A stretch of 64,000 nucleotides of DNA from Trichobilharzia szidati (GCA_944472155.2 OX235275.1:53337228-53401227); one strand, 5' to 3'. Shown: positions 1 to 11,870, counted from the first letter of the stretch. The notes: generated from the letters alone by a model not told the origin. Translations and numbers: made by a program.

Positions 1-84
1 TGACTACGCAATCAATAGAGCAGGTATCATACAGAAAAACTGGCGAACGAAACACAGCTCTAAAATACCTGAGGATCAAAAAAA

Positions 85-310
85 CGGAAGTTGAAAATTT
101 GCCTAAAGCTGAAGTTTAAATAACAAACTCCCCGAATGCAAGTACATGGTATGAGTCCCCTACTTCAGAAGGACACCTAAATGTATACTTCAGAAAAACA
201 GTAGTTATTATTAAGCCCTCGCTTTTCTTCTACATAGTTCACGCACTTTGAATTTTGTGTTTAACTCCTATTCAACCTATATAAGTAGGTAAAATTATCG
301 TCTTTTTTCA
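85..310 (+). repeat. 5' fragment of a CR1-like retrotransposon (family B)
   Basis: This stretch is clearly similar to about 6510-6740, which lies just upstream of the endonuclease-coding part of the CR1-like copy there. Shared landmarks include the text around ACATGGTATGAGT and a conserved stretch ending near a CCTATATA motif. No coding region follows here, so it looks like an orphan untranslated-region piece. Boundaries are approximate. Confidence 0.5.
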
Positions 311-699
311 TTTAAACTTTTTTTCTTTTCGTAAGAAAGACTAGAATTCCATCACTAAAACCTCAGGGGGAAATAGTATTTTTTTAGTGAAAAACAAAAC
401 AAAAAAATGATGAACCCCATGTTTGTTATATATGTTTTAAATTATTAACACCTATTATATACTTCTGCGCCTCTCTGGCGGTTTCTTGTGTCTTCTTCTC
501 TTTTCAAAGGTACTGCCTTAAACGAAGGCACTGAAACAGTGCCGCTATCCTCAACTAATTCGGAATATTGCTAGTCCACCTGGTGAATAACGGAACCACC
601 TCTACCATGAAATCTGCTGACAAGTTCAAAGTTGGTCTCATATACAACTGGAAATGTCACAATTATGATGTACTTACCGGTGAAGTTTTATGGACTTTC

Positions 700-1110
700 A
701 AACACTCTATAATAATAATAATAATAATAATAGTATATTCTCATTTTTTACATGAGGGACACCAGTTTACAGGCATCATCACTTCGATAAATTACACATA
801 CGATTAGTAAATATAGTTAGTAATGATAATATAATAGGGTACATATTTGTTCATACAAATATAGGAAAAACAAGTTCTATAGGAATGGATAAGAATTATT
901 TAAGTTACATATTTAAATTACATGATTTACGGTTAAATAACATGGTTGCTGTCATTTTATCTTTAGTTTGTGGGGAAAATCGGATAACTGGTGATTCAAT
1001 GGAACACACCAACAAATATAGAGATATTGACTTCGCATTAACAAAAAAAAACCCAAGTATGCGTTGGATGGATTACATACACTTGGGAAAATAAATAAAG
1101 CTTGAAGTCA
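700..1110 (-). repeat. Dispersed repeat R1, copy 1, with (ATA)n tail
   Basis: The stretch is similar, in opposite orientation, to 8690-9055. The best conserved block reads CATGAGGGACACCAGTTTAC and is followed by GGCATCATCA. An (ATA)n run at 708-733 adjoins it, which on the minus strand would be a 3' tail. The small ORFs here look incidental. It behaves like the 3' end of a retroelement, but no protein was found to identify it. Confidence 0.5.
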
Positions 1111-1139
1111 ATTCCCTCATAAAACAATAAAATGCGTCT

Positions 1140-1250
1140 TACAATAATATATTCCCACTTTATGCACATGAGGGACTCCAGTTGACAGGCATCAACAATA
1201 TGGTAATAATGCACACATGGAGTAAACATGTTTAAAATTTTCCACTAACA
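1140..1250 (-). repeat. Dispersed repeat R1, partial second copy
   Basis: The block around CATGAGGGACTCCAGTTGAC, followed by AGGCATCA, repeats the tail-proximal part of the copy at 700-1110. It starts directly after that copy ends, giving a near-tandem arrangement. Only about 60 bases are convincingly shared. Confidence 0.4.
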
Positions 1251-2225
1251 CAAAATATATATACAAGGTAAGATAATGAAATATTGACCGTAAGTACACT
1301 CTGCATAAGTTAAAACAGTTTATATGGCATAATCCTAGGCACAATTATTGTTTGAATTTGTTGAACATGAGCGAAACAACTGAGTGTTGCGTTACATTCG
1401 GTCGATATGGTGGGCTAGTCACAAAAGTATAAAAATGACTTATAAAACGTTACTCAGTTTACCGTAAACGATGTTTTAAGCAATATAAACTGCAAACGGC
1501 TCACCACAGCAGTTAGTATCCAGTTAAACATGCAGAGAAGTAATCATAATTCAGCAACTGGTGAATTTTTATTCTTTTCTGTCTGGAACCTGAGTAACTG
1601 CGAACCAATCCATACAAAAATGTCGAAAGAGGCATGCAGGAGCAGAATTTTGCCATTGAATGAGTCATTGGTATCTGAGATGCAGCTATCAGCATATTTT
1701 CGTCATTTCATAGATATCCAGATTTATTGACGCTGTATAGGTAGTGATTTGGATTTGTCATCATGATCGACATATGGACGAATATTCAAAATCGGAATAC
1801 AACTTGTTTGCCTTTCGGATTTACTTGATTACATCGCGTGTTGGGTTTGATTACTCTGCGATTTTGATATATTCCGCGGTGTCGCCGTGATTATGGGAAG
1901 TGTGCATATGCTTTAAATGCATAACTTTGTTGGCTGCAATCCCCACTGAGTGTATACAACGGGAACTGTGGATTTATGTATTTGCTCATAACTGTGGATA
2001 AAATATCGCCGCATTCCTTTTGGAAAGGAGACCAGTTGGTGGATTATAAATAATGTCCAAGTAACTTATATCCTTCCATGTGATGTTGTGGTAAGTCTCG
2101 ACCTTGTTTTCTCATACTTCATTCATATGTTGATTATGGTTCAGGCTTTGTATCAGGTAGACATAATTCGATCGACTCTTATTTGTATGAGTGTTATTTT
2201 CATGACTGCTGCTTGTTTGTCTGAA
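1251..2225. other. Nothing recognised
   Basis: AT-rich sequence with short overlapping ORFs on both strands around 1513-1730 that show no recognisable motif. It separates the R1 copies from the CR1 element. Confidence 0.4.
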
Positions 2226-2269
2226 ATTATAGATAAAGGCAAAAGAAACAACAGGTGTAGTCTCTAAGT

Positions 2270-5200
2270 TCATACATTAAATGGGCCTATAATTTCTGAA
2301 GCTCTTACATGGGAATTAGCACTGGTATCACTTACAAACCCACTTAGTGTGTCATTAAGAGCTTTTTCAAAGGACACTAGTGAGCTTGCTAGTCGCATTT
2401 CCTCAGGTAGTTTGTTCCATATTTGGGCATACCTAATCATGAAAAATTTTTGCCTGGTGGCTGTTTTACATTGTTCTATAGCCACCGTACCTTGAGTGTG
2501 TCTAAGGTTATATCCAGTGTCTTCTGAAAACCGAGTACAATTAGTAGGGGTATACACTATGTGGTTAAGTAGTTTATAGAAGAGTACCAGATTTAGCCGC
2601 AGTCGTCTTAACCATAATGTTTCTAGTCCTAGAATTTCACATCTGGTAGAGTAGTTTGTGCCGTTTTCGGTTCCGATTACTTTCAGCGTGAAGTACCTCT
2701 GTACTCCTTCTACTTTTAGTTTGTCTTCTATGCGTATACTACTAAATATGAATGAACAATAGTCTAGGAGTGGGCGCACACAAACCTTGTACAGTAGTAT
2801 TCTGGATTCACTTCTGTAGAAGTTCCTGAGTAGGAAACCAATAAGCCTGCGTGATTTCGATACTTGTTTCGAGATATGTTCAGAAAATGATAGATTGTGT
2901 GAATATGTCAGTCCTAGGTCTAGCACAGATTTGAGTCTAGGGATTTTGTGGCCCTGAATTGCTAGGTCGAGTTCTAGGTTGGGACAGCCTATGCAGAGCC
3001 AGCCACACTTTTCGACATTAAACTCAAGTCTCCAGGTGTCACACCATATATCCATTTTTGTTAGTTCTTCATGTATGGAGTTCATAGTTGTACCGATATC
3101 TGTGTTTGTGCAGGTATATGTCACCTTTAAGTCATCTGCATACAGTATTGGCTTGCCTATACTAAAGCACTCACATATACTGTTTATGTATATAATGAAA
3201 AGAAGGGGTCCCAATACACTCCCCTGGATGACACCACTGCTAATCGGCCTAGGCCTGGAGGTCATCGAGCCAATTTTTGTTGTCTGATTTCTGTCACTGA
3301 GAAATGATTTTATCCAGTTGTGGAGGGGGTTGCGTATCCCTAGTGAGCATAGCCTGCTGACTAACAGACTATGTGGGACTCTGTCGAAGGCTTTCCTGAT
3401 ATCGAAATAGAGGATAATTACTAGTTCTCTCCTATCTCTTCTATAGGTGACTTCGTTGAAAAAGTCTATATGGCAAGTGACGCAAGATCTTTTCTTAAGG
3501 AACCCGTGTTGTGACTGGTTGATGAGTTTGTGTTTTAGAAAGTAGTCTGACATTTGGTCTTTGATTACTTTCTCCATGATCCTTGATATAACAGGTGTTA
3601 TATTGATAGGCCTATAATTACATGCACTAGTTTTGGTCCCTCCTTTATGCTTAGGTAGTATATACGTGTTTTTCCAAGTTTCAGGGTAGGTCCCAGTCAC
3701 TAGGGAGAGGGTGAATATTCTAAGTAATAGTACTATCATATCCGAGCCACCGTTTTTATAAATGATAGATGGTATATCATCTATCCCACAACTACCGTTA
3801 GCTTTTAGTGTCTTTACCGCTGATGCTATATTTTGCATATTAAAGTTGATTTCACCTAACTCGTAGTTATTTTTGCAGGTTATATCGAGGATTGGAGACG
3901 GATGCGCTTTGGTGTTATTGGAGAACCATTGGTTTAGGAGTTCACAAATAATCTGGGGATCATCATAAATTATACCTTCATGCTCCAAGTGGCCAACATT
4001 ATTTTCTTTACCCTTGTTTAGTCGTTTTTGCAGGATCTTGCAGAGTTCCTGAGTTTTAGAGGTGCCCCCTAGGGCTTTATTTTCCTCGAGTTGTGCCTTC
4101 ATTTTATGTCTCTGCTCAAGATTTTTAAATGTTTCATGTATCTGGTGTAATGCACTAAATTCTTTATATAAATAAAATTTCCTTTTCAATTTCCTTAGTT
4201 TTAATCGCGTTTTGCGGTCTATGAAAAGAGTTGGTGTCCTTAAGGCAGACTTTAGGGGTGCGATTGTATCTCTTACCGAACTGACCGTCTTGTAGAAGGT
4301 ATCAAGTGTTACTTCTAAGTTATCATTGGTAAAGTATTCATCCCAGTCAGAGCTTCTCAAGAGCGTTGGTAGGAATTCCCAGTCGGCATTTCTATAGTCC
4401 CTATATTGATAGTGAACCGGGGAATTTTTAGGTGTGTGTTTAGTTATTAGTTGAAGAGGTAGGGTGCAGTACAGTATGTTGTGATCACTGTTGTCGAGTT
4501 TATCCCCCACCTCTATCGAGATCGGCTCTATTTTGTGGCAGAGGACTAAGTCGAGAATATTGTTATGTCGTGTTGGGAGGCGTACACACTGCTTCCATCC
4601 TCCTACATCTATAGCTTCTAGGAGCTCGTCATAGATTCTAGGTCCAGTGCAGGTATCCCAGTTCACTCCGGGGAGGTTAAAATCGCCACAAATTATTTTG
4701 TAGTCGAATTCCAGGGTAGGTACATGCTCTAGTATTTCTGCGATAACCGTATCAGTCGTTTTAGGGCTGCTGGGGGTTCTGTATATACATCCCACTAGAA
4801 TTTTATTTTCATTCGTGTGGATGCTTATCCACTTAGATTCTGGGAGTTTGTCGATAGTTAGGTTTGTAAAAGTATTGGGGTCAGTAGATTTAGAAGCATA
4901 TATTAGACACCCGCCTCCTCTTTTGTCCACTCTATCATTCCTGTGGATGTCATAGTTATCAATTATCAGCTTTGTGTCAGGTATATCATTAGTTAGCCAA
5001 GTCTCAGTTACCAGAATCAGTGTTGGCCGTCTCATGTATACCAAGCTGCGAAGGGAAGTTATTTTGTTAAGGAGAGATCGAGCATTTAAGAGCATAATTT
5101 TTAGAAAACCAGTTATGTTGGGAGGGTAATTAGTGGGTTTTCTTGTTACTATCCCCAACTCCTGGTAGCTTATGTTATGTTCCGAGGGATTCTCAGATGA

Positions 5201-5314
5201 GACATTGTCAGTGTGTCTACTATTCCCTGAACAAATTGTGCTGCAAGAGGGGCTACTGTTTGCTGCAACCGAAAATAATCCTGTTGCATATATTGGTTTC
5301 TGGCCAAACATCAC
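2270..5314 (-). CDS. CR1-like non-LTR retrotransposon ORF: endonuclease plus reverse transcriptase
   Basis: An uninterrupted 1014-codon frame with the two enzymes of a non-LTR retrotransposon. Residues about 70-285 form an apurinic-type endonuclease: NARSL with Asn77, TETWL with Glu104, GDFN at 210-213 and SDHN with His278, all expected catalytic positions. Residues about 545-790 form the reverse transcriptase: YRPI, then FDIRKAFD in motif A, SSGVIQGSVLGPLLF, and YADD at 725-728. A C-terminal stretch (RPLLDYC, about 870) is typical of CR1, Jockey and related clades. Length is normal for a CR1 second ORF. No zinc-finger ORF was found upstream, and the first 65 residues look unlike a domain, so the true start could lie inside. 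The absence of any stop or frameshift in about 3 kb, against the heavily broken relatives nearby, suggests a young and possibly competent copy. Clade assignment is by motif recognition only. Confidence 0.93.
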   Translation of the reverse strand: MMFGQKPIYATGLFSVAANSSPSCSTICSGNSRHTDNVSSENPSEHNISYQELGIVTRKPTNYPPNITGFLKIMLLNARSLLNKITSLRSLVYMRRPTLILVTETWLTNDIPDTKLIIDNYDIHRNDRVDKRGGGCLIYASKSTDPNTFTNLTIDKLPESKWISIHTNENKILVGCIYRTPSSPKTTDTVIAEILEHVPTLEFDYKIICGDFNLPGVNWDTCTGPRIYDELLEAIDVGGWKQCVRLPTRHNNILDLVLCHKIEPISIEVGDKLDNSDHNILYCTLPLQLITKHTPKNSPVHYQYRDYRNADWEFLPTLLRSSDWDEYFTNDNLEVTLDTFYKTVSSVRDTIAPLKSALRTPTLFIDRKTRLKLRKLKRKFYLYKEFSALHQIHETFKNLEQRHKMKAQLEENKALGGTSKTQELCKILQKRLNKGKENNVGHLEHEGIIYDDPQIICELLNQWFSNNTKAHPSPILDITCKNNYELGEINFNMQNIASAVKTLKANGSCGIDDIPSIIYKNGGSDMIVLLLRIFTLSLVTGTYPETWKNTYILPKHKGGTKTSACNYRPINITPVISRIMEKVIKDQMSDYFLKHKLINQSQHGFLKKRSCVTCHIDFFNEVTYRRDRRELVIILYFDIRKAFDRVPHSLLVSRLCSLGIRNPLHNWIKSFLSDRNQTTKIGSMTSRPRPISSGVIQGSVLGPLLFIIYINSICECFSIGKPILYADDLKVTYTCTNTDIGTTMNSIHEELTKMDIWCDTWRLEFNVEKCGWLCIGCPNLELDLAIQGHKIPRLKSVLDLGLTYSHNLSFSEHISKQVSKSRRLIGFLLRNFYRSESRILLYKVCVRPLLDYCSFIFSSIRIEDKLKVEGVQRYFTLKVIGTENGTNYSTRCEILGLETLWLRRLRLNLVLFYKLLNHIVYTPTNCTRFSEDTGYNLRHTQGTVAIEQCKTATRQKFFMIRYAQIWNKLPEEMRLASSLVSFEKALNDTLSGFVSDTSANSHVRASEIIGPFNV

Positions 5315-6505
5315 ATCATGCTACAAATCGAGTGTGGAGAACTAAAGATTGAATGGTACAAATAGAGCGAAGGAATTTATTAACAAAGGAAATGCACATA
5401 ATATATATACACAAAAGAACTATTGCACAAGGCACATGCATACTGAATTCATACCTCCGGCCACTTGTAGATGCCAGGAATTAAAATTGTGCGCCTGGCA
5501 CCTACCTTATCTAACCATTCACTTTGGTATCTGGCGTTTACTGCAGTACGCCTAGATGCTTCCCTGGAGACAGTGTAATCAGTCAAAAATAACGGACTCC
5601 TTCTGAAGTGAAAGAACAGTTGTCTATTCCACTTATAATTACCAACACGGTTTCACTACCTGGCACTTCGATTTAGCATACCCCTTCCAAAAATGCACAT
5701 AATTTTCAATAACCCTTCTCATTGCCACGGCTCTTAATATGCCAAACGCTTCACCAACATCTGCCAGCACTTGCTCAGCACCTATATATCTAAGCGCATC
5801 GTGTACGTCTTAAAATCAATTCAGTAGCGTGACTTCTGCGCAGCAATGGTAGTAGATGTTTTGCAGGAAAAATTTAATGATTGTCAATCAGGCAATAACA
5901 CGAAATGACGCTGGCTTAGGGTAAGTTTATTTCTCTGGCGATATAAGCCTAAATTGTGATTGAGCAACTTTTGTGATTTCCGAATAAAGTAGTTTATCAC
6001 TTTCACCCACATCTACTATGAGCACGTGGCATTCAGATATGGCTAGCCATGATATGGATTATAACCATATTATTTGCTCTGAGAAGTAATGCAATACTCG
6101 ACCCAAGCCAAGATCACTAGTCTGGACGTTTACTCCAGCTTTCGTTTTGATTTCCATCAGATTGGTGTTAGATTCCACAACTGTTTCCTAAACTGGTAAG
6201 TTTTTTAAAGATCACCTAAGAATGAAGGGCTCTTGCAACAAGTATTGAGAGAAGCACTCCTTAGTACATGATAAGATATACAAGTCGGTCTGCTGGAAAT
6301 GGTCATTCATCCCATGAATTTTGGTGAGAGTTAGCGAATGAATATAAAAACAGTCTGACTAGCCAACAATAACAAAATTAAAAAGGAAGCATTTCCTCAG
6401 GGCCTTGCGCATTAGAAGGTTCGAGAGCAGTGACTGCTAATCGACGCAAATGATGGCGGGGACGTTTGAGAACCAACTAAGTGAACAAAAAAATAAAATA
6501 AAAGT
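5315..6505. other. Nothing recognised between two CR1-like elements
   Basis: AT-rich sequence containing only short ORFs without motifs. The first part may include 5' untranslated sequence of the minus-strand CR1 element; its 5' boundary could not be fixed. Confidence 0.4.
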
Positions 6506-6509
6506 TAGA

Positions 6510-8165
6510 AACTGCCTGAAAGCCAGAGTTCGAATGTGAACTCCCTGAATGCAAGCACATGGTATGAGTTCGCTACTTCAGAAAGCCACCTAACTGTATG
6601 TATCAGAACAACGGTTAAGATATTACAAAGCTTTCGCTCTTATTCGACATATTTCATGTACTTTGACTTATGGGTTAAACTTATTTTTCAAAACCTATAT
6701 ATACCATCGCCCCACATAAGTGGGCTCAATTATCCCTACAAGCGGACAACGTAAAGTCAACTACCCCACAACTCGCCGAGGTTGTGAGACTCGCTGTAAG
6801 CTGCCTGTATAGCAATCTGAGAGGACTGAGAGGAAAAGCAGGCGAACTCAGAAACCTCCAGTCACACCTACACCCCAAAATAATCATTCCAAGTGAAACC
6901 TGGATAGTCCCCACTACTGCCGACAACAAAATCAGTATAGGTGATATGGTTCTGGTCAGGAGAGACAGGGGTAATAAGGAAGGGGGGAGTTGTTATATAC
7001 AGTGACAGACAACTCAAATGTGTGCGCGTAACGGACCCGCCACTTATTGAACTCCCCGACTCCATATGGTGTCATTTCACCATAGGCCATACCAAGCACT
7101 TACTGGGTGGCATCTACTAATCACCCACCAGTGGGGCAGGGCACAACCAGCTACTGCTCAGCACCATCACAGGGATAAGGGTCTTCGGCTATGTCTTAAT
7201 CACCACAGCCGGAAATTTCGATGCCCCATCTCTGGTCCTTTGCTTGGGGAAATTTCTGTCGAAATGTACTACAAACCATTAGAAATACAGTGACTGACTG
7301 AGAATGTTGGAGACGACAGTAGGTGGGGCCCTAGTGGAAAGTCATCGAAACTAGATCATAGACTAACTAGTGGCCAACTACTCGTCTAAAAGGTCCAGAT
7401 CATGATTCCTCTAGGAAGTAGTGACCATGCAGTCATAGGATTCGATCTTGTTCTCCGTGAGAACTTGCAGTGGGACGCTACGCGATCATGTCTGTGCTAT
7501 AGTAAGGCGAATTATGCTGAAATGAGGAGGCTTTTGTCCGACGCAGAATGGCCCTTATCGTGGAACGAGTTATCTGTGGATGAACAATGGGAAGTGGTAA
7601 AGGAGATTATTCATGCAGCAATCTCGGATACCGTCTTTTTAGTCACAACATAACCCAAAAAAGTGTCATCATGGCTGAAGAAAGGTAGGCAACGTATTCT
7701 GCAAGCGGAGCGGAAGGCCTGGTTTGCGTGGCGAGTATCCAAGAGTCAGACCGACCACGACGCATACCTGGAACCCAGAAACCGGTGCAACGTGAGAGTC
7801 AGAAGGTAATTTCAAGCTAACCTTGCGAAAAACTCCTAGCAAACCCCGAAAACTTGCATCGATTCGTGTCAGAAAGAAAAACAACCAGGGGGCGTGCTCC
7901 TTAGTAGGTCCAAACGGTCAATAACTCACCAGTCTGGAGATGGCGGGAACATTCAGTTTAGCCTTCGCCAAACAGTTAAACAGCAATGTGGGCATTGTAG
8001 GTACGGACCAAAATGGAGGCATTACTATTGCACCGGAGGAAGACCTAGTGACCTACTCCCCAAATAAAACCGGAAATAGTACTGGAGAACCTACAGAGAC
8101 TCACACCTGGAAAGTCCCCAGGTTGTGACGACATCAGGCCGTCTGTTCTGATACAGTGCGCCTGA
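6510..8165 (+). pseudogene. CR1-like retrotransposon family B, 5' half (endonuclease region), decayed
   Basis: After an untranslated stretch (6510-6740, also present at 85-310) the plus strand encodes, in broken frames, an endonuclease domain: SNLRGLRGK and the SETWI motif near 6800-6905, a basic GG-rich piece to about 7000, then a SDHAVIGFD box near 7420. Downstream fragments continue to a stretch reading SPGCDDIRPSVL near 8110-8150, the usual lead-in to the reverse transcriptase. Several stops and frameshifts interrupt it. The frame resumes at about 9705 after 1.5 kb of other repeats, so both halves probably belong to one element later split by insertions. It is a different subfamily from the intact ORF at 2270-5314. 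Confidence 0.8.
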
Positions 8166-8186
8166 AACGTGATAGTTTCCATGCAT

Positions 8187-8370
8187 AGGTGGCACAGTGG
8201 TTAGGACTCTTGCCGACCATGCACATGGTCCAGGGTTCGATCCCCTGCCGGCGCACACCCGATATCTATGGCCGGCCTGTAAATTTGGGCTACCGATATC
8301 CATGCTGAAAATTCCATACCTGTTCTGAAAATACGGTGTGGAATCAAGCTGTAATCAAAAAATAATAAAT
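8187..8370 (+). mobile_element. tRNA-derived SINE, family I, near full length
   Basis: A tRNA-like head is present: an A-box-like GGCACAGTGGTTAGG at 8191-8205 and a B-box GGTTCGATCCCC at about 8234-8245, with spacing right for an internal RNA polymerase III promoter. A unique body follows and an A-rich tail ending AATAATAAAT. A second, 5'-truncated copy lies at 9063-9211. It cannot be a true tRNA gene because no acceptor-stem pairing is evident. It sits inside the split CR1-like element and is therefore younger than it. Confidence 0.75.
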
Positions 8371-8689
8371 GTACGCTCGTTGGGCACCATATATCCCTCA
8401 CCAACTACAACCCATCTTTCCTTAGGTAATGTGATGAACTTATATCCATAATGTTGCTGAGCAGTTAATATTCTCAACCCCTGTCGGAACACCTGAAATT
8501 CATAAACCTTCCTCATGCTAAGAAAATACCCACAAGCAGTAAAAATCCATTAATTAATGCGTCCGAAGCTTATTTACTTACTCCCAACAATGACATTGAA
8601 GATCAAATGAGATAAACACATCACTGATTTCAAAATAACACATCAATGAACTATAATTCGAGGATTCTGCACACAACAAAGTTATGTAT

Positions 8690-9055
8690 GAATATTTACT
8701 TCAAGCTTTATTTTTTTCCCAGGCACTTATAATCCATCCACCAAAGACCTGGTTTTTTGTTAATGCGAAGACAATACTTCTGTATTTCCTGATGTGTTGC
8801 ACTCACTGACAATCTAGCAGATTTTTCCAACTTTGCACAGAAATGATTGTATATAAGTGAAAAGGCTGTTTTATACTACCGGGATTAACATTTATCAAGT
8901 GTATGTATAATCTCCAGCGAACATGTAAAGCATATCTTGCTACTGCCTGTAAATTGTGATTGAATTATATGGTTCTATTTCTGTAACAATTTGATGATGC
9001 CTGTAAACTGGCGTCCCTCATGTACTGTACTATGAGAATAAATTTATTTATTTAT
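8690..9055 (+). repeat. Dispersed repeat R1, copy in plus orientation
   Basis: Reverse-complement counterpart of 700-1110. It starts around CTTCAAGCTTTATTTTTTTC, passes through GCCTGTAAACTGGCGTCCCT near 9000, and ends with an AATAAATTTATTTATTTATTA tail, so this is the sense orientation. The truncated SINE at 9063 begins directly after the tail. Confidence 0.5.
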
Positions 9056-9062
9056 TATATAT

Positions 9063-9211
9063 ACATGGTCCGGGGTTCGATCCCCTGCCAACGCACACCC
9101 GATATCTATGGTCGGCCTGTAAATTTTTTGGACTACCGATATCCATGCTGAAAATTCCATACTTGTACTGAAAATACGGTGTGGCATCAAGCTGTAATAA
9201 ATAAATAAATA
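9063..9211 (+). mobile_element. tRNA-derived SINE, family I, 5'-truncated copy
   Basis: Begins at CATGGTCCGGGGTTCG, inside the tRNA-like head and without its A box, and follows the copy at 8187-8370 closely through the body, including ACCGATATCCATGCTGAAAA. It ends in an AATAAATAAATAAAT tail. Truncation at the 5' end is what target-primed reverse transcription produces. Confidence 0.75.
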
Positions 9212-9704
9212 GACCAATATGATTAGCATTAAATATTACAAATGTAAACTATCATTTCAAGTACTTTATAGCTTCTCCTTGTATTTATCTTGTAAATATA
9301 CTTCCAATAATGTATTATTCATAATCGCACTTTATACCATCTTGCAGCTGCGCAGAATTTTCTCCTCTTCCTGAAATAGCGTTCAATCACGTGGCGGCAT
9401 AACACTCACCCAGATATACGCTGTTCACTGGTTGAGCATAACGAAACAGCAGGAAACGGAACGAAGTTTGGGTTGTAGCTCAACTTTGATGGTGACCTTA
9501 GTAAACGGTTTACAATTTAACACCTATAAGAACTTGTTCTGATTGCTTTTCCAATAACTGAACAATTCAAACTTTTGAAAAAGTATTAATTTATGATACT
9601 TCAGGATTATAATTTATAATATTACTGATCGTGCCTGTAAAAATGGCATGCATTTCTTGTAAACTTACCCGTTTATATGAAATATAAGTTATTATTAGCT
9701 CTCT
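9212..9704. other. Unassigned sequence inside the split CR1-like element
   Basis: About 0.5 kb of AT-rich sequence with no ORF or recognised repeat, between the truncated SINE and the point where the CR1-like reverse transcriptase resumes. It is presumably part of the inserted material. Confidence 0.35.
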
Positions 9705-11553
9705 GTAGACGCTAATGCGACTTGTTCCAACACTCGATGGATTTGGGGAAACTGCCAAGGGAGTGGAAAAGAGCCATCCTTTCTCCGATCCTCAAGGGTG
9801 GGGACAGGCAAAATGTCACTAGTTATAGACCAGTAGCTCTACCCCCAGTGGTATCAAGAGTACTGGAATGTATTATTGACGATCACATCAGGGAGTATCT
9901 CGATGGGACTAATATACGCCATGAAGCCCAACACGGTTTCAGGAAAGGCAGATACTGTGTGACAAACCTACTATCAGCTTGGGACAATTGGACATCATGC
10001 TGGGATGTGAATATTTCAGTCCATGTGGTCTTCCTAGACCTTGACAAGGCGTTTGACACAGATTACCATGACCTCCTCCCACACAGAATAAGTCGGGCAG
10101 GTATAGGTAAACCACTCCTGTCGCGGTTAAAAGACTACCTAGCTGAAAGGAAATTTTACACTAAGGTCGATCCAGTCCGATCATCTTGGCACGGCTCGTT
10201 ATTAGGCGTGTCGCAGAGCTCTATCCTAGGGCCGCTGACATTTTTGATTTTTATTAATGATCTACCATACTGTCTGAGCTGCCCGACTCTTCTATACGCT
10301 GACGACGTAAAGATATGGAGGGTAATAAAGCGTCCGAAGACCCAGATAAGCTACAGGAAGATTCAAACTTTCTGGAAGACTGGGCGGTGGCCAGTAGCAT
10401 GACTTTCAACCTGAAAAAGTGCAAGGTAGTGAAATTACGCACTCGTAGGCTGCAATGAAAGCTTGTCCTGAACGACGTTGGAACGCGACTTAGGTCTAGT
10501 TCTAACGGAAAAAATGGACACAAGCATAGATTACACGGGAGACGTAGCGAGAGCATATGCAGTCATACACTTTACACATAGACAGTTAGGTACACTCACT
10601 CCTGAGCTCTTTCTAAGGTTGTACAAAACATACATCAGAACACATCTTGAAGTACATAATATTGTTGCACCCCCCACTGCTTAGAAAAGATGACAACCTT
10701 TTGGAAAAAGTCTGAAAACGGGCGACTAAAGGAGTGGGTGGTCTCCGAAATAAACTATATGATGAAAGGCTGAAGAAATTAGGCCTATTCACACTTAGCT
10801 ACCGTCGTCTTAGGGGGGATTTGATTACTGCCTACAAAATAACAAATGACCAGAATAACCCAAACAAAGGTATTCTGCCATTCAGTGGGTGTAGGCTTCC
10901 TCGTGGAAATCCCGGAAGGATAACTCACCAGAGGACAAGGACCCGGCAGATGTAGCTATGGCACCGTCTGTGGATGCCTTTAAGCGAAGGCCGGACAATC
11001 ATCCAGCGACACAATGACTGCGTCCAAATAGTCTATACCCTTGTGATCCCATACACCATTCAGGGGTAGACAACTAAGTTCGTGGTTTTACTTCTTTACA
11101 TTCTCTCCTGTCTTACTCTCCTGACAACTCTAACTACCACACTTATTATTATTGTTGATATTATATATATATATATATATATATATCAACTTCAAATATA
11201 ATCAGCTGTCTGTTGTACGTTTCCTTGATTTATTTCTGTCCTTTAGTCCGAATAACATATACTAATTATATCTGTTATTATTATCTTTTCTTTTGATGAC
11301 GATACCGGAGGACTAACTGGTGAAAGGATCAACCCCATTCTCAGTAGCAACAAAGTCTTAACACATCGTAGACTACAAACAACATATAATTAATCTCAGC
11401 ACCACTCCTTTTTGAGTCAATCAAAGCTACGACAGTCGAGTGGCGGGACAAGCTACGCAGTTTACCGAAGATCAGGAACTTATACCTCACAATCAGGAGG
11501 CGAGCACAAAAAATCAAATCGGCTTATACTAGCGCATAAAAACGATATTGGAT
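9705..11553 (+). pseudogene. CR1-like retrotransposon family B, 3' half (reverse transcriptase and 3' region)
   Basis: A 226-codon open stretch (9722-10402) encodes most of a reverse transcriptase: [28 protein letters not shown], the HGFRKGRYC box, motif [25 protein letters not shown], and the catalytic YADD near 10300. A frameshift follows, and C-terminal pieces continue to about 10955. The 3' untranslated region includes an (AT)n run at 11162-11186 and ends at 11553. That end is fixed by comparison with the copy at 16265-17358: both stop after GATATTGGAT and then diverge. The element is dead but its reverse transcriptase half is well preserved. Confidence 0.85.
11162..11186. repeat. (AT)n microsatellite in a retrotransposon 3' region
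   Basis: Twelve or so uninterrupted AT units. The homologous copy has a shorter ATATATATATAT run at about 16969-16981, so the tract has changed length since the copies separated. Confidence 0.9.
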
Positions 11554-11870
11554 TGAGGGTATTGGCAACTGGTAGGTGAATCAACCTTACTTTCATTTCT
11601 GCCTCCTTAAGAAGACAGCACAGGGGTGGTCATTTCCAGCATTGAATTCCCTCAGGTAGCGGGTGTTCAGCATTGTTCGTTATGATTTTGTATTGTGTGT
11701 TTAAAGAAATGTTGGGAAAAGTTAATCTTTAGATGCGAGTAATTACGAACTGGGTGCTACAGCACCAGTGACCTTGAACGGGACAGTGAGATTCCTTGTG
11801 TGAATTCAAGGTTTCATTCTGCTTGATATTGGGCAGATGCCTACTCCAACATATAAAATATTGTGTAGAT

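Noticed and set aside
8187..8260. A genuine tRNA gene
   Set aside because: A and B boxes are present, but no acceptor stem pairs and the sequence continues into a SINE body; the second copy is 5'-truncated with an (AATA)n tail.
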